Numbered from the stretch's first letter, positions 17,482 through 26,369 are shown. The stretch is 64,000 nt of DNA from Geothrix sp. (GCF_020622065.1 NZ_JAHRYQ010000002.1:369905-433904); one strand, 5' to 3'. Notes: a model not told the origin generated them from the sequence alone. Numbers and translations: made by a program.

Positions 17482-17622
17482 ATGACCACCCATGCCCACC
17501 ACCACCCGCACACCCACCTGCCCTTGCGCTTCTTCCCGGTGGAGCACCCCTACGCTGGGGATTGGCTCCTGGTGGCCGCGGGCACCCTGGCCGCTCTGCT
17601 GCTCTGGTATTGGAACTCCTGA
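17482..17622 (+). CDS. Tiny His-rich single-span membrane protein (46 aa)
   Basis: ATG 17482 is preceded by GGAGG at 6 nt. The 46-residue product has a His-rich N-terminus (MTTHAHHHPHTHLPLRFFPV), then DWLLVAAGTLAALLLWYW as a membrane span. It shares the 'basic/His start, D-W-L-L membrane helix' layout with the 38-aa protein upstream. Metal binding by the His cluster is possible but speculative. Confidence 0.5.
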   Translation: MTTHAHHHPHTHLPLRFFPVEHPYAGDWLLVAAGTLAALLLWYWNS

Positions 17623-17689
17623 CGAACCCCGCCTCCATGACCTGGAGGCTCGACAGCCGCCCCGGTTCCGCTAGAATGGAGCTTCGCGC

Positions 17690-17764
<75 letters not shown>

Positions 17765-17766
17765 GC

Positions 17767-17799
17767 AACACCCTAGAGAAATCTAGGGTGTTCTTGTTT
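17767..17799 (+). terminator. Rho-independent terminator after tRNA-Val
   Basis: An 11-bp perfect stem AACACCCTAGA / TCTAGGGTGTT with a GAAA tetraloop, followed by CTTGTTT, begins two bases after the CCA end. Confidence 0.85.
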
Positions 17800-18013
17800 A
17801 ATTACGTCATTCAAGGTCATGCAAGATCGCCTGTACTGCATATGACTTGTATGGACGGTGCGGGACGGCACGGGTCGAGGCGGGACGATCGACCTTTTCC
17901 AGACATCTGGATCTCACTCGCTTGCTCTGATTCACTGAGGCCAATCACAGTCCGTCATTGCTAATCCCTGAGTCCATGAAAACGAAGAGAGTCGCAGAAC
18001 CCTGGCGCTCACC

Positions 18014-20131
18014 CTATTCCTGTTCATTGACCACTGCAGGGGCTGTTCTGGCCTGACGACGCCCAAAGAAATCGTCAGGACGCCATCCAGTTGCGTATTT
18101 TTTGGCTAAGTCAATGGCCGTGGCAACCAAGGGTTCGATGTTTGGAATGGATTCGGAAGCGGGAAGCCTGTTGATTCGTTGGACAAGATGCTCTTCACCG
18201 AAGATCTCAACAAAAGACTCCCATGGGAGTGAGTGAATGACTTCGCTGTAGAGGTTGTCCCCGGAGTGGCGATGACCTTGGCTTAGACCGCTTCGGAGCA
18301 TACTGAAGAAGAGAGGATTCTCTTCGAACTTTTCCAGGAATCGAGCTTTCTCTTCGGGGTGGGCTTGGACAACGGCGCTAGAGAGCCACAACAGATCACG
18401 CTCTCCACGCAGATGTTCTGCAGATTCATCCAAAATCCGTAGATAAAGGCTCGATAGCAGCTCCTTCTCTAAATCTTCTGGAATGAATTCATGACCTTTT
18501 GATAAACGAATTAGCTCGTGGGCCGCCGAGTGCCACTTTAAGGTAGGAATAATTCGCAAAATTGCAGCCGCTCTCTCTTCTGGTGGCTCCAACTGCTTCA
18601 AGAGCCTATATATCACTCGTGTTGCTTTCGTGATGCCAGAATTCTGGTACATCCCCGGGCGTTCTTGTCGGAATTGGTCGTAGCAATCGAAAATCGCTCC
18701 AACTCCGGGCTCGATTCCCTTTTCTGGATAAATCCCTTCGTAGGCTTCTATCCTCACTATAAGTTTCTCCATGCCCTCGGGGCCGCGTCCACGAAGAGCC
18801 ATAGAAAAAGCGTCGCGATCACCCATCGATCTGAGAGCCTCTTCTACTTCGTGGGTCCTGATGTCCCCGTCCGATAGAGCATGGCGCAGATAGAAGGAGA
18901 ACACTTCAGGAGCTGAAATCCGACGGTCTCGCTCACGCTCCTGGTAAGTTCCGGCTGCGAAGTGTCTATTGCCTAAATATGCTTGGGTAGCGGGGAAAAG
19001 TCTACGACATGCCTCTCGAAGAACCTCAGAATGCTCACCACCAGTAGCAAACAATTCATCGAAAGCCATCTTTACGGAAGCTTCAGGGGGCTGTCCTCTC
19101 CAATTCTGGCGTTCTGTCGTCAAAAAGTCTTGCATCATCACCATGTGTTGAAAAGATTTCGGAAGCATGATTCGTATGGCTTCAATTGCTAAAAGATCTG
19201 CCAAGGCCACTTCATCAGCAACAGAATTCAGAATCGCAGGCAGCGAAATTGTGTACCTGCGAACATCCCGTGGTGTCTTCATCAATGGGCGAATAATCGA
19301 ATGCCAGAGATTAGGCCATTCCTTCTCATCTAGATCTCTATGCGGAGTCATTTCGTGACATGCGCCTAGCGCGTCAATACAAAGTGTGTCTAGGTCCTCC
19401 TGGCCGGGCCGGGGAACTTCGTAAGCGACTTGAACAATCTTTTCGAGGAAGGCTCGACCAACATCTAGGTTCGAGTCCAATGCACTGGCGACCTTGCTCT
19501 GATCATATGCAAGAACATAGGACACATTTGGGAAGTTCCCAACGAGCCTGACCAAACGGACGATCTCACGGATTTCCTCATCACGCATCCGATCAAGGTC
19601 GTCAACGAAAATTACAACGCGCTTTTCAAGAGCTACGAATTGGGCCTCGATCCCCCGCTTGAGCTCGGAAGCAGGTTGATTGCTTTTCGATAAGATATAG
19701 AAACTGAATACCTTGAACACAAACTGAAACCAGGCTCCATGAGGGATTTTTCCCGTGAGGTTTGCAAAGTAGTCGCCGTATTTGGCGATGGCCTCGGCCA
19801 GTTTCTTTAGCGCCGCTTGATCACCATGCTGAAGTTGGGAGGACACTTCCACGAAGAATTGGCTGACCAGCTGTTCGCTTCCAGAAAACAACCATGGATT
19901 GAATCGAAGGATAATGGTCCTGTCGCCTATCTCCTCTGCAATTAGATTCAGAAGAGAGGTCTTCCCAGAGCCCCAGGGACCTTGAATCGCCATAACAAGG
20001 CTGTCTTTCCCCACATTGTTGCAAAGAAACTCAGCAAGGTGATGGGCATAGGGTTTGCGGTGTAATCGATCCTCGTCGGCAGATAAAATCGGGCTATCTG
20101 AAAACGATATCGCGACAGAATTACCAGACAT
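18014..20131 (-). CDS. KAP-family P-loop NTPase
   Basis: 705 residues from ATG 20131 (GAGGT, 5 nt spacing). The N-terminal NTPase has Walker A GPWGSGKTS at about residue 43 and the KAP-typical FNPWLFSGSEQL. Walker B is VVIFVDDLDRM, where the second Asp and the DLDR are KAP hallmarks. A hydrophobic stretch (FQFVFKVFSFYILS) between them may be the membrane insertion found in the family. The C-terminal half is alpha-helical without a recognised domain. KAP ATPases include PifA-type phage-exclusion proteins. The small membrane protein upstream is a likely partner. Confidence 0.85.
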   Translation of the reverse strand: MSGNSVAISFSDSPILSADEDRLHRKPYAHHLAEFLCNNVGKDSLVMAIQGPWGSGKTSLLNLIAEEIGDRTIILRFNPWLFSGSEQLVSQFFVEVSSQLQHGDQAALKKLAEAIAKYGDYFANLTGKIPHGAWFQFVFKVFSFYILSKSNQPASELKRGIEAQFVALEKRVVIFVDDLDRMRDEEIREIVRLVRLVGNFPNVSYVLAYDQSKVASALDSNLDVGRAFLEKIVQVAYEVPRPGQEDLDTLCIDALGACHEMTPHRDLDEKEWPNLWHSIIRPLMKTPRDVRRYTISLPAILNSVADEVALADLLAIEAIRIMLPKSFQHMVMMQDFLTTERQNWRGQPPEASVKMAFDELFATGGEHSEVLREACRRLFPATQAYLGNRHFAAGTYQERERDRRISAPEVFSFYLRHALSDGDIRTHEVEEALRSMGDRDAFSMALRGRGPEGMEKLIVRIEAYEGIYPEKGIEPGVGAIFDCYDQFRQERPGMYQNSGITKATRVIYRLLKQLEPPEERAAAILRIIPTLKWHSAAHELIRLSKGHEFIPEDLEKELLSSLYLRILDESAEHLRGERDLLWLSSAVVQAHPEEKARFLEKFEENPLFFSMLRSGLSQGHRHSGDNLYSEVIHSLPWESFVEIFGEEHLVQRINRLPASESIPNIEPLVATAIDLAKKYATGWRPDDFFGRRQARTAPAVVNEQE

Positions 20132-20243
20132 TTCGACCTCGGGCGATTTTCTTAGTTCAGTTGGTTTCCCACGACTGATTGATTTCACCTCGTAACCTTG
20201 AAATCCAGAAGCTCTACTTCCGTCGACTGAAAATTTGGATGGT

Positions 20244-20732
20244 TCATTTTGCTTCAGGGGGAGCCATTGAAATCTGCCATTCAAAGCCGCACTGCTTACA
20301 GATCGCAATCTCATGCCATTTTTCTTCCTTGGGCTTAGAGAACCACTTTTCCAGATTGGCTTTGTATAGTTTTGATTCACGACTAGATAACCACAAGAAG
20401 AAGATAGTGGAACCAATAGGAAGCAGCATGACCAACCAAAATCGATAGCTTCTGAGATCGGAAGGGATATATTTAATGGATACAACCATAAGTATGAAGG
20501 TCGAAATCGTCATAACGAATGATTGAGCGCTTATCAGATACTTTGAGGCAGGACTTGGTCTAGGTCCGAGCATGAATTGAATCTGCTGCTCGATGAAGGA
20601 TTTAGGGGTAAATTTGGCAGCGCTCTCCTTTCCGACTTTGAATTCGAGTTCCTTCTCCTCCCGGAACAGGAGCAGAGCTTTTCTGGTTGTCCACTTTTCA
20701 TGTTTGCAATAACTGGCGATGCGATCAGACAT
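20244..20732 (-). CDS. Two-span membrane protein upstream of the KAP ATPase
   Basis: 162 residues from ATG 20732 (AGGAG, 8 nt spacing). Two membrane spans are evident around residues 68-87 (ISAQSFVMTISTFILMVVSI) and 97-116 (FWLVMLLPIGSTIFFLWLSS). The C-terminus has ICKQCGFEWQISM, half of a zinc-ribbon-like knuckle, and the N-terminus has a CKHE. No family is recognised. Its stop lies 112 bp before the KAP gene, on the same strand, with similar lower GC than the core, so the two look acquired together. Confidence 0.6.
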   Translation of the reverse strand: MSDRIASYCKHEKWTTRKALLLFREEKELEFKVGKESAAKFTPKSFIEQQIQFMLGPRPSPASKYLISAQSFVMTISTFILMVVSIKYIPSDLRSYRFWLVMLLPIGSTIFFLWLSSRESKLYKANLEKWFSKPKEEKWHEIAICKQCGFEWQISMAPPEAK

Positions 20733-20739
20733 GTTGCAT

Positions 20740-21105
20740 TCTCCTATCGGTGGTGATGTCCGCGAGGCAAATTGCGGCGCTGCGTAGGGTCATCGGCGGG
20801 CCTCAGAATTTTTTTCGAAGGAGGAACCTCAGGGCCTCAATGTCCACGTCCCGCTGCCCCAGCATCCGCAGGAGCTTCGCGTTCTCGATCTCCAGATGCT
20901 TCAGGCGCTGGGCGTCCGAGACCTCCAGTCTCCCGAACTTCGCCTTCCATCGGTAGAAGGTCTGGTCCGAGATTCCAAGGCGACGGCTGATGTCCGCCGT
21001 CTTTATCCCCGCCTCATGCTCCTTCAGCGCGTGGATGATCTGCTCCTCGCTGAACCGGCTCTTTCTCATGGCTCCTCCTCTACTCGATTGAGGTGGATTC
21101 CACAT
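20740..21105 (-). mobile_element. Truncated IS3-family element
   Basis: Only the OrfA region and one presumed end remain. After OrfA comes a run of seven A's (minus strand), the type of slippery site IS3 elements use to frameshift into OrfB. In the shifted frame only ~20 codons remain (ILRPADDPTQRRN...) before a stop. The presumed left end (TGTGGAATCCACCTC, minus strand) abuts the end of a truncated gene. Confidence 0.6.
20803..21069 (-). CDS. IS3-family transposase OrfA (HTH protein)
   Basis: 88 residues from MRKSRFSEEQIIHALKEHEA. It has the classic HTH_Tnp_1 layout (ADISRRLGISDQTFYRWKAK) followed by a leucine-zipper helix (QRLKHLEIENAKLLRMLGQR), both used in IS3 OrfA for DNA binding and dimerisation. 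The catalytic DDE OrfB is missing, so it cannot transpose by itself. Confidence 0.85.
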   Translation of the reverse strand: MRKSRFSEEQIIHALKEHEAGIKTADISRRLGISDQTFYRWKAKFGRLEVSDAQRLKHLEIENAKLLRMLGQRDVDIEALRFLLRKKF

Positions 21106-21115
21106 TATGAATGGA

Positions 21116-21823
21116 CTAATTTGCGGGGAGAATGTCAGCTAGTGTCTTGCTGTACCAGCGCCCACCTCCGGCTGAGACAAACCCGTATTTGATGGCCTCA
21201 TCCCAGTTGCGAGATTCCTCGTCGCCGAAGGCCACATAGTATTGGCCGTTCCAGGGACCCTGCTCGCTGTTCCCATTCTTCTTGGCCTTCTTCACGGGCA
21301 GCCAGGGCGTGTCGCTGGGATCGAGGTCATCGCTAAAAACCCCATTACTGCATGCGCTGACGGCAGGGGCATCGGCCTTCGGTCCGGGATGTGGCCAGAT
21401 CTTCTTGGCGACCTCGAAGAGTTCCTCGCTCCGGACCTTGATCCGGGCCTCGTCCCAGACTGGATCTTCAAGGTAGACGGCTGCGCTCCTTGTGAGATGG
21501 TGTCCACGAGCTTGTTGAAAATAGCCCAGGGGGCATTGCTTCATGATGGTTGGTCCATCATCTAAGGGAGAGTCAGGGAATAAGTCTGCATCTCCGCCAA
21601 ACTCGGACCTGAAATATGGAATCAGCCCTGGCAAAGAATTGTAAGCACCCCTCTGACAATTTTGGCATATATTAAAAAATACCAAATTACCTCCATAGAG
21701 ATCGTTCCATTCGTTTGGGGTAACCATAGTTTCCAAGCTCAGCCCGGGGGAGTAACCTCCTTGGCAAAGTTCAATGGAAGCGCTCAATACGCGTGTCGAG
21801 ATTTGCCCATTCAATACAAGCAT
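21116..21823 (-). pseudogene. Hypothetical protein truncated at its C-terminus by the IS3 element
   Basis: 235 residues from ATG 21823. The C-terminal part, WNGQYYVAFGDEESRNWDEA then YGFVSAGGGRWYSKTL, resembles a recurrent module of nuclease or defence-associated proteins (an EVE/PUA-like lead-in). That module normally continues with LxPGDRVxxYxPxxGYVG. Here it stops after LADILPAN, just where the IS3 end begins, so the rest was probably lost. The N-terminal ~180 residues are not recognised. Confidence 0.5.
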
Positions 21824-21829
21824 GGTCAA

Positions 21830-22173
21830 TGCTAAACACGGTGATAATCCGTTCGGAGGCTAAATTCGACCGTGCGCGGAAATCCCTGGCCCCATGACAA
21901 TGGTCGAGTCAGACTTGCAAAAGGTCTAAAAAAGGAGCCTATATGTCGAGATTACCCCTCGGGAGTACGGCAAGAACTGGAGAGAAGTGTCCAGAAAGTG
22001 GAGTGTGGACTTCAATCAGTAGCCCATCCACAACAGCACCCATTGCAAAAGGCAATATAATGCCGCCCTATAATAATCAGGCGATTACCTGGAAGCTTAC
22101 GGCCTACGCTTAAATGCCAGCCTTGCGTATGATATATTCATGAATTATTCTAATTACATATAAAGGAGCAGCA
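21830..22173. other. Spacer with no convincing gene
   Basis: GC falls sharply across these ~340 bp. I see only the promoter region and ribosome-binding site (AAAGGAGCAGCA) of the following AT-rich gene. A short frame at 21872-22060 lacks coding character. Confidence 0.4.
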
Positions 22174-23547
22174 ATGAATCACATTGCATCGATTCAAATT
22201 ATTAAAGTAATTAAAGTATTTATTGCATTTATTTTTGGCCTTGGAATAGCAGGAGTAGGATTTGCGCAATCATCAGCTGCGTGGCCAGCTGGAGGGGCCT
22301 TAACGCATACGACTATTACAAATCCTGACGATCCAAATTCGGAAATATATACAGATTGGGCATGGACAGATAGAGATGGTGTGACACATACCTTTGCAGG
22401 TCAAACCTCTGCGAATCCTCATTACATATATTATGTCGATCAAGATCCAAAACTCACAGGTATTAGCTATACAAGTCTTAATGCTACCTCAAGCGACGGC
22501 GCATATATTCTCTCCGCGAAGGGAGGCTCTGGATCTGTTTCTATCGTTGGAAGGGCAACTACAAAATATACTGTTCTAGGGGTAATATATTCCCCTCCAG
22601 GTGCAAGAAGTAACGTCCAATTTAATAAATCACAAGAATTAGGTGTCACTCGTAATACTTCAAAATCTTGGTCAAACACTATTAATGCAACAGCTAATTT
22701 TGAGGCCGGGTTAATTGTTGCGAGTGGTGCTCTCTCAATTACTGGAAGTTGGACCAACTCGCATAAGGATAGCATTACAACCTCACTAACAACATCCTCG
22801 GGAAGCGGTTCCACCTGGAACGGTGCAAACGATGGCATTAATCATGATAATGATATTATTATTGTATGGCTTAATCCACAAATTAAGGTAACAGCCTCTA
22901 ATTTACAAAATCCATTGCTGGCTACCGTTTCTCAGGATTTTGAATCTAATCAGGCGTTTGGAAAGGCACAAATAGATGCCGGACAACCAGTCGATATTAA
23001 TGTAATGGACCTTGCGTTTCTAACGGTAGCAGAACTGCGTAATCCATCAATCATGAGCCCAGACGGCAATGGTAAGAAGATTAAAAGGGAATGGGCAGGA
23101 GATGGAGGGCTTGTCCAGGCAGATTTTGACAGTATTTTAAGTTATGACCCTTATTGGAACCCGAACAATTTCCCAACGCCAGCCTCTCTTGGTTCCAGGT
23201 TCACTTGGGTTACGACTATCCCTTATCTTCCGAACAACACCACTAGTGGTTTTGATAAAAATAAATATTCAAACACAAAATCTACCACCAACTCACAGAC
23301 AGAAACCGTTGGTATCACATGGACTGCCTCGGCGGGGATTTCAAAGTTTTTTGAAGCTGGTTCCAAGATCTCCTATTCTCTTTCTTGGGGCCAGGAGCAC
23401 ACTGATACTGCCACACAAACAAACGATATTCAAACTTCCTTCAGCATTGTCGGGCCCTCCAGTTCCACATGGCAAGGCCCCAATTCGGTGAATGTATACC
23501 GCGACAACCTGTTTGGCACCTATATGTTTATGTATGCAATGCAATAA
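22174..23547 (+). CDS. Secreted Ser/Thr-rich protein, candidate aerolysin-like pore former
   Basis: 457 residues with a hydrophobic signal peptide (VFIAFIFGLGIAGVGFAQ). Two Ser/Thr-rich amphipathic segments, near residues 155-205 (NTSKSWSNTINATANFEAG) and 365-415 (NSQTETVGITWTASAGISKF then YSLSWGQEHTDTATQ), alternate polar and hydrophobic residues. Insertion strands of aerolysin/ETX-MTX2 toxins do the same. An Asp/Trp-rich N-terminal part (PDDPNSEIYTDWAWTDRDG) could be a binding domain. The gene is strongly AT-rich against its neighbours, a sign of transfer. The toxin idea is inference. Confidence 0.6.
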   Translation: MNHIASIQIIKVIKVFIAFIFGLGIAGVGFAQSSAAWPAGGALTHTTITNPDDPNSEIYTDWAWTDRDGVTHTFAGQTSANPHYIYYVDQDPKLTGISYTSLNATSSDGAYILSAKGGSGSVSIVGRATTKYTVLGVIYSPPGARSNVQFNKSQELGVTRNTSKSWSNTINATANFEAGLIVASGALSITGSWTNSHKDSITTSLTTSSGSGSTWNGANDGINHDNDIIIVWLNPQIKVTASNLQNPLLATVSQDFESNQAFGKAQIDAGQPVDINVMDLAFLTVAELRNPSIMSPDGNGKKIKREWAGDGGLVQADFDSILSYDPYWNPNNFPTPASLGSRFTWVTTIPYLPNNTTSGFDKNKYSNTKSTTNSQTETVGITWTASAGISKFFEAGSKISYSLSWGQEHTDTATQTNDIQTSFSIVGPSSSTWQGPNSVNVYRDNLFGTYMFMYAMQ

Positions 23548-23558
23548 TGCTTTATGCG

Positions 23559-23596
23559 CTAGATGCACCAGGCATTTTAATGCCTGGTGCATCTAG
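23559..23596 (+). terminator. Long intercistronic hairpin
   Basis: A 16-bp perfect stem, CTAGATGCACCAGGCA pairing with its complement at 23581-23596 around a TTTTAA loop, sits just after the secreted-protein stop. No T-run follows, so it may act as an mRNA stabiliser or attenuator rather than a full terminator. Confidence 0.6.
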
Positions 23597-23612
23597 ATAG
23601 AGGAATTAAATT

Positions 23613-24722
23613 ATGCATAAAATAAAAATGCTGAGTTTAATTAGATTCTTTCTGAGTCAATCAATTTCTGTATTGATGTACACGATTATTTTCTTAGCAG
23701 GTTGCTCTGGATCTAGAAGTTCGAATAATTTGTCAAATGAAGTCGATATATATGTTGCTGGCTATGAATTTAGTGGCGACTTGAAAATTGCAAAATACTG
23801 GAAAAATGGTATACCTGCATTGCTATCCAATGGTGTCACTGCCGGTGTTGCGACTTCTATTTTTTGTAATCAATCTGATCTCTATATTGTCGGTCGAGAA
23901 TTTGATGAAAATCTGATTGGCCCTGTTGCTAAAATTTGGAAAAATGGTCTTCAAACAGCTCTCACCGATGGATCAACTGATGCAGAGATTAATTCTGTTT
24001 GGATTTCTGGTAATGATGTTTATGTTGCGGGAGGAGAAGCTGCTTATGCTCCAAATGTAGGTGCGAACGCAGAATATTGGAAAAATACAAATAAAGTTAA
24101 ATTGACTGATGGGACCCATTCTGCGATGGCTAGGGCGATCACTGTATCAGACGGCAATGTTTATGTGGCTGGAGATGAACTGGAGATTGTTTCGACTGGC
24201 CCTATAACCAATGAATTGGTTTCGGTTGCAAGGATCTGGAAAAATGGTATTCCCATGACCTTGGATCTCAAGAGTGGTCTGAATTCTGGTGCGACAGGCA
24301 CCGTAGTCACAGGATCGGATGTATATGTTGTGGGGTGGGAAACGGAAAATACTGGTTATGGAGATCGTGTATTAGCCCGATTGTGGAAGAACGGGCAATT
24401 AATCCCAATGACTGGCAATGAAGATTCGATAGCTACATCCATCGCAATTTCATCAAATGATATTTATGTCGTTGGTTATAAGTACATTGGAAATTCTAGC
24501 GTGGCTATGTGTTGGAAGAATGGTCAAGGGGCTCAGCTTGCCGACGGTAAAGTATCATCGATAGCGAATTCAATAGCTATTTTAGGTGGGAATGTTTATA
24601 TTGCTGGATTTGAAGGCAATTATGCAAAATACTGGATTAATGGCACTTCGAGAAATTTAACGAATGGTAAATTTAGCGCTTCTGCTAATTCTATTTTTAT
24701 TATTCAAAGGAAATTAAAATGA
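23613..24722 (+). CDS. Lipoprotein with beta-propeller-like repeats
   Basis: 369 residues. The signal peptide ends with lipobox FLAGC (Cys about residue 31). Six to seven repeats of ~48 residues follow. Each contains DVYVAGxE ... AKYWKNGxxxxLTDGxxxAxAxSIxxS, in variants such as VARIWKNGIPMTL and LARLWKNGQLIPM. This matches an adventurous-gliding or Kelch-like propeller of surface lipoproteins. The gene is AT-rich like its neighbours, and its stop overlaps the next start (ATGA). Confidence 0.7.
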   Translation: MHKIKMLSLIRFFLSQSISVLMYTIIFLAGCSGSRSSNNLSNEVDIYVAGYEFSGDLKIAKYWKNGIPALLSNGVTAGVATSIFCNQSDLYIVGREFDENLIGPVAKIWKNGLQTALTDGSTDAEINSVWISGNDVYVAGGEAAYAPNVGANAEYWKNTNKVKLTDGTHSAMARAITVSDGNVYVAGDELEIVSTGPITNELVSVARIWKNGIPMTLDLKSGLNSGATGTVVTGSDVYVVGWETENTGYGDRVLARLWKNGQLIPMTGNEDSIATSIAISSNDIYVVGYKYIGNSSVAMCWKNGQGAQLADGKVSSIANSIAILGGNVYIAGFEGNYAKYWINGTSRNLTNGKFSASANSIFIIQRKLK

Positions 24723-25165
24723 ATAAAAATATTGGTTTTAAAAAAATCATAATCATGATTATTATTCTTTTGAACGGTAATCTGTTGACCGCCCAGAAAT
24801 CTGAAACAAATAATTACTTTCAGGGAACGGTAGTGGAATTTAACAAAATATCAATTCAAGTTGATGCATTATCAATGCAATTTATTTCTTTAAAGCATAA
24901 GGGGCTGACCGTAGAAGTTAATAACCTTACAGATCATTTTATTGAATTTTCACCCCAAAATATAATTATTATAGGCTCTGATGGTAGCCAGAGTATCATT
25001 GAAACTGTTGAAGTGCGTGAACCTGGTCGCTGGGGTATTCCACAAGGGGTCAAAGTTGGGCCCTCGGCCCACATTCAATTTACATATGTCCTTAATAGCG
25101 CAGTTCGATTCCCGGTAAAATTATACTACAATGGGCGAGTTATTGCTGAACTTACTTCAAAATAG
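24719..25165 (+). CDS. Small secreted protein, third gene of the AT-rich trio
   Basis: 148 residues with a signal peptide (KKIIIMIIILLNGNLLTAQ). The mature part looks like a single all-beta, Ig-like domain (GLTVEVNNLTDHFIEFSPQN, then GPSAHIQFTYVLNSAVRFPV), similar to domains that bind or present a partner. It is translationally coupled to the lipoprotein gene. No known family is recognised. Confidence 0.65.
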   Translation: MNKNIGFKKIIIMIIILLNGNLLTAQKSETNNYFQGTVVEFNKISIQVDALSMQFISLKHKGLTVEVNNLTDHFIEFSPQNIIIIGSDGSQSIIETVEVREPGRWGIPQGVKVGPSAHIQFTYVLNSAVRFPVKLYYNGRVIAELTSK

Positions 25166-25302
25166 TTTATCAAAAGGTTAAGGCTTGGCGATTCCCTATT
25201 CGGCCCACCACGGTAGGTCTTCAGAAAGGTGAGTCTCGACTCATTATCGATTAGAATCGATGCGTGCTCTTTTATTGGGGGGGAATCCCCCTCGGTGGAT
25301 CG

Positions 25303-25539
25303 CTAGTTATATTCAATCGTAGTGTTGATTGGAGAGATGCCACGATAGCCAGCAGATGGAGGGACTCGCATTGCTGACTTTGAAGCCCTCAGCCAGAGGA
25401 TAGGGTAGACATCAGGTTCATTCTCGGCTCCAACAAGGATTTTCTTGGTGCCGGGAGGCATGGTCTTTCGGAGATCACCCAGAGTGGAGAGCCGCCTCGC
25501 GAGCTCTCCCCGTTCCTTCTCCAGTTTCGGATTTCTCAT
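25303..25539 (-). CDS. Small hypothetical protein (78 aa)
   Basis: From ATG 25539 with GGAGG at 4 nt spacing. The N-terminus NPKLEKERGELARRLSTLGD resembles the helical start of DUF6788-type mobile-element proteins. The rest (PGTKKILVGAENEPDVYPIL) is not recognised. It lies downstream of, and on the same strand as, the 52-aa membrane protein. Confidence 0.4.
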   Translation of the reverse strand: MRNPKLEKERGELARRLSTLGDLRKTMPPGTKKILVGAENEPDVYPILWLRASKSAMRVPPSAGYRGISPINTTIEYN

Positions 25540-25592
25540 CGCGCCTCCGATCGAAAGCAGCATGCCTGAAGCGCACCGACCTTTGGGACGAA

Positions 25593-25751
25593 TCATCCAG
25601 GACGCCGCGGGCGGTTCGCCTCAAAGACGAACCAGCCCTTGATGGCGAGCTTCAGGTTGTAATTCTTCCGGAGGGCGTACCATCCGAGGCCGCCCGCGAG
25701 GAGGACGAGCGCAAGCAGGGAGGCAAAGGGGGTCGGCATGAGCAGCTCCAT
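25593..25751 (-). CDS. 52-aa single-span membrane protein
   Basis: Reading from ATG 25751 gives a peptide with a hydrophobic span near the N-terminus (FASLLALVLLAGGLGWYAL) and a basic tail ending KGWFVFEANRPRRPG. This layout (span plus 'FxFEA+++' tail) recurs in small proteins on conjugative plasmids and integrative elements. Function unknown. Confidence 0.4.
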   Translation of the reverse strand: MELLMPTPFASLLALVLLAGGLGWYALRKNYNLKLAIKGWFVFEANRPRRPG

Positions 25752-25847
25752 GCCTTGAGTTACCACCTACAGAATTTTTCGGCGGGCGTCGTCCCGCGTG
25801 ATGAGCTCCTGGTGCGGTGTGTCGTGAACGATAAAGTGTCCGGTTCA

Positions 25848-25943
25848 GGAACCATATCCTGTCCGATGAGGCGCGATTTCAGCCTCTTTTCGGGGGTGAA
25901 ATCGCGCCGGATGCCTCGGCCTTGGAACCATAACCTGTCCGAT
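25848..25943. repeat. Direct repeats and hairpin resembling an IS21-type end
   Basis: GGAACCATATCCTGTCCGAT (25848-25867) recurs as GGAACCATAACCTGTCCGAT (25924-25943), 19 of 20 bases identical. Between them is a hairpin with 12-bp arms (GGCGCGATTTCA 25870-25881 and its complement at 25897-25908). Multiple ~20-bp repeats at an end are typical of IS21-like elements. No istA/istB genes are present, so this would be a relic. Confidence 0.45.
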
Positions 25944-26217
25944 CGTGTATGGAGATTTCAAGACGTACAAATACAACATATAGCGCAGAACCTTTGGCTC
26001 ACCCACCGTCCATTACCCCCAGATGGAGCCTCCAGGAGTTCAAGGCTCATTTCTAATTGGAGATTCTCGGGGAGGATAAAGCCATATCAGTTAGCCGCGA
26101 GAAGCGCTAGGAGGAGCTATCGGTCGGGCCCAGCGGACAGGTCTTGCGGTGGCAATATGCCATATCGCGATCACGCAGACTAAGCCGGGCCAACGGGGAT
26201 TTTGCGATTGAGCTGGT

Positions 26218-26334
26218 CAGATCGTGGGCCTGTCCAAGCTGCTGGGCCACGCCTCCGTAGCCACCACCCAGCGCTACGCCGACCACTTCGAGCTCTCGGA
26301 GCTGCGGGACCTGGTGCCGCCCCTGGGGCTGTGA
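26218..26334 (+). pseudogene. 3' fragment of a tyrosine recombinase (copy 1)
   Basis: In frame to the TGA at 26334 it reads LSKLLGHASVATTQRYADHF then ELSELRDLVPPLGL. This is the conserved C-terminal box of phage-type integrases (H-x-x-R...Y with LGHxSxxTTxxYxH). An in-frame stop at 26209 shows the rest is gone. Directly after the stop is a 25-bp palindrome. Confidence 0.8.
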
Positions 26335-26358
26335 GGTGTTTTCAGTCTGAAAACACCT
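26334..26358. repeat. 25-bp palindrome behind integrase fragment
   Basis: AGGTGTTTTCAG and its exact complement are separated by one T. A decayed version follows the second integrase fragment at 27386-27410, so the palindrome travels with the integrase 3' end. It could be a terminator or a recombination site. Confidence 0.6.
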
Positions 26359-26369
26359 GCGGATCGGAC

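Noticed and set aside
22467-22838. 123-codon minus frame inside the secreted-protein gene
   Set aside because: It lies opposite a gene with a clear signal peptide and ribosome-binding site and has no start signals of its own.
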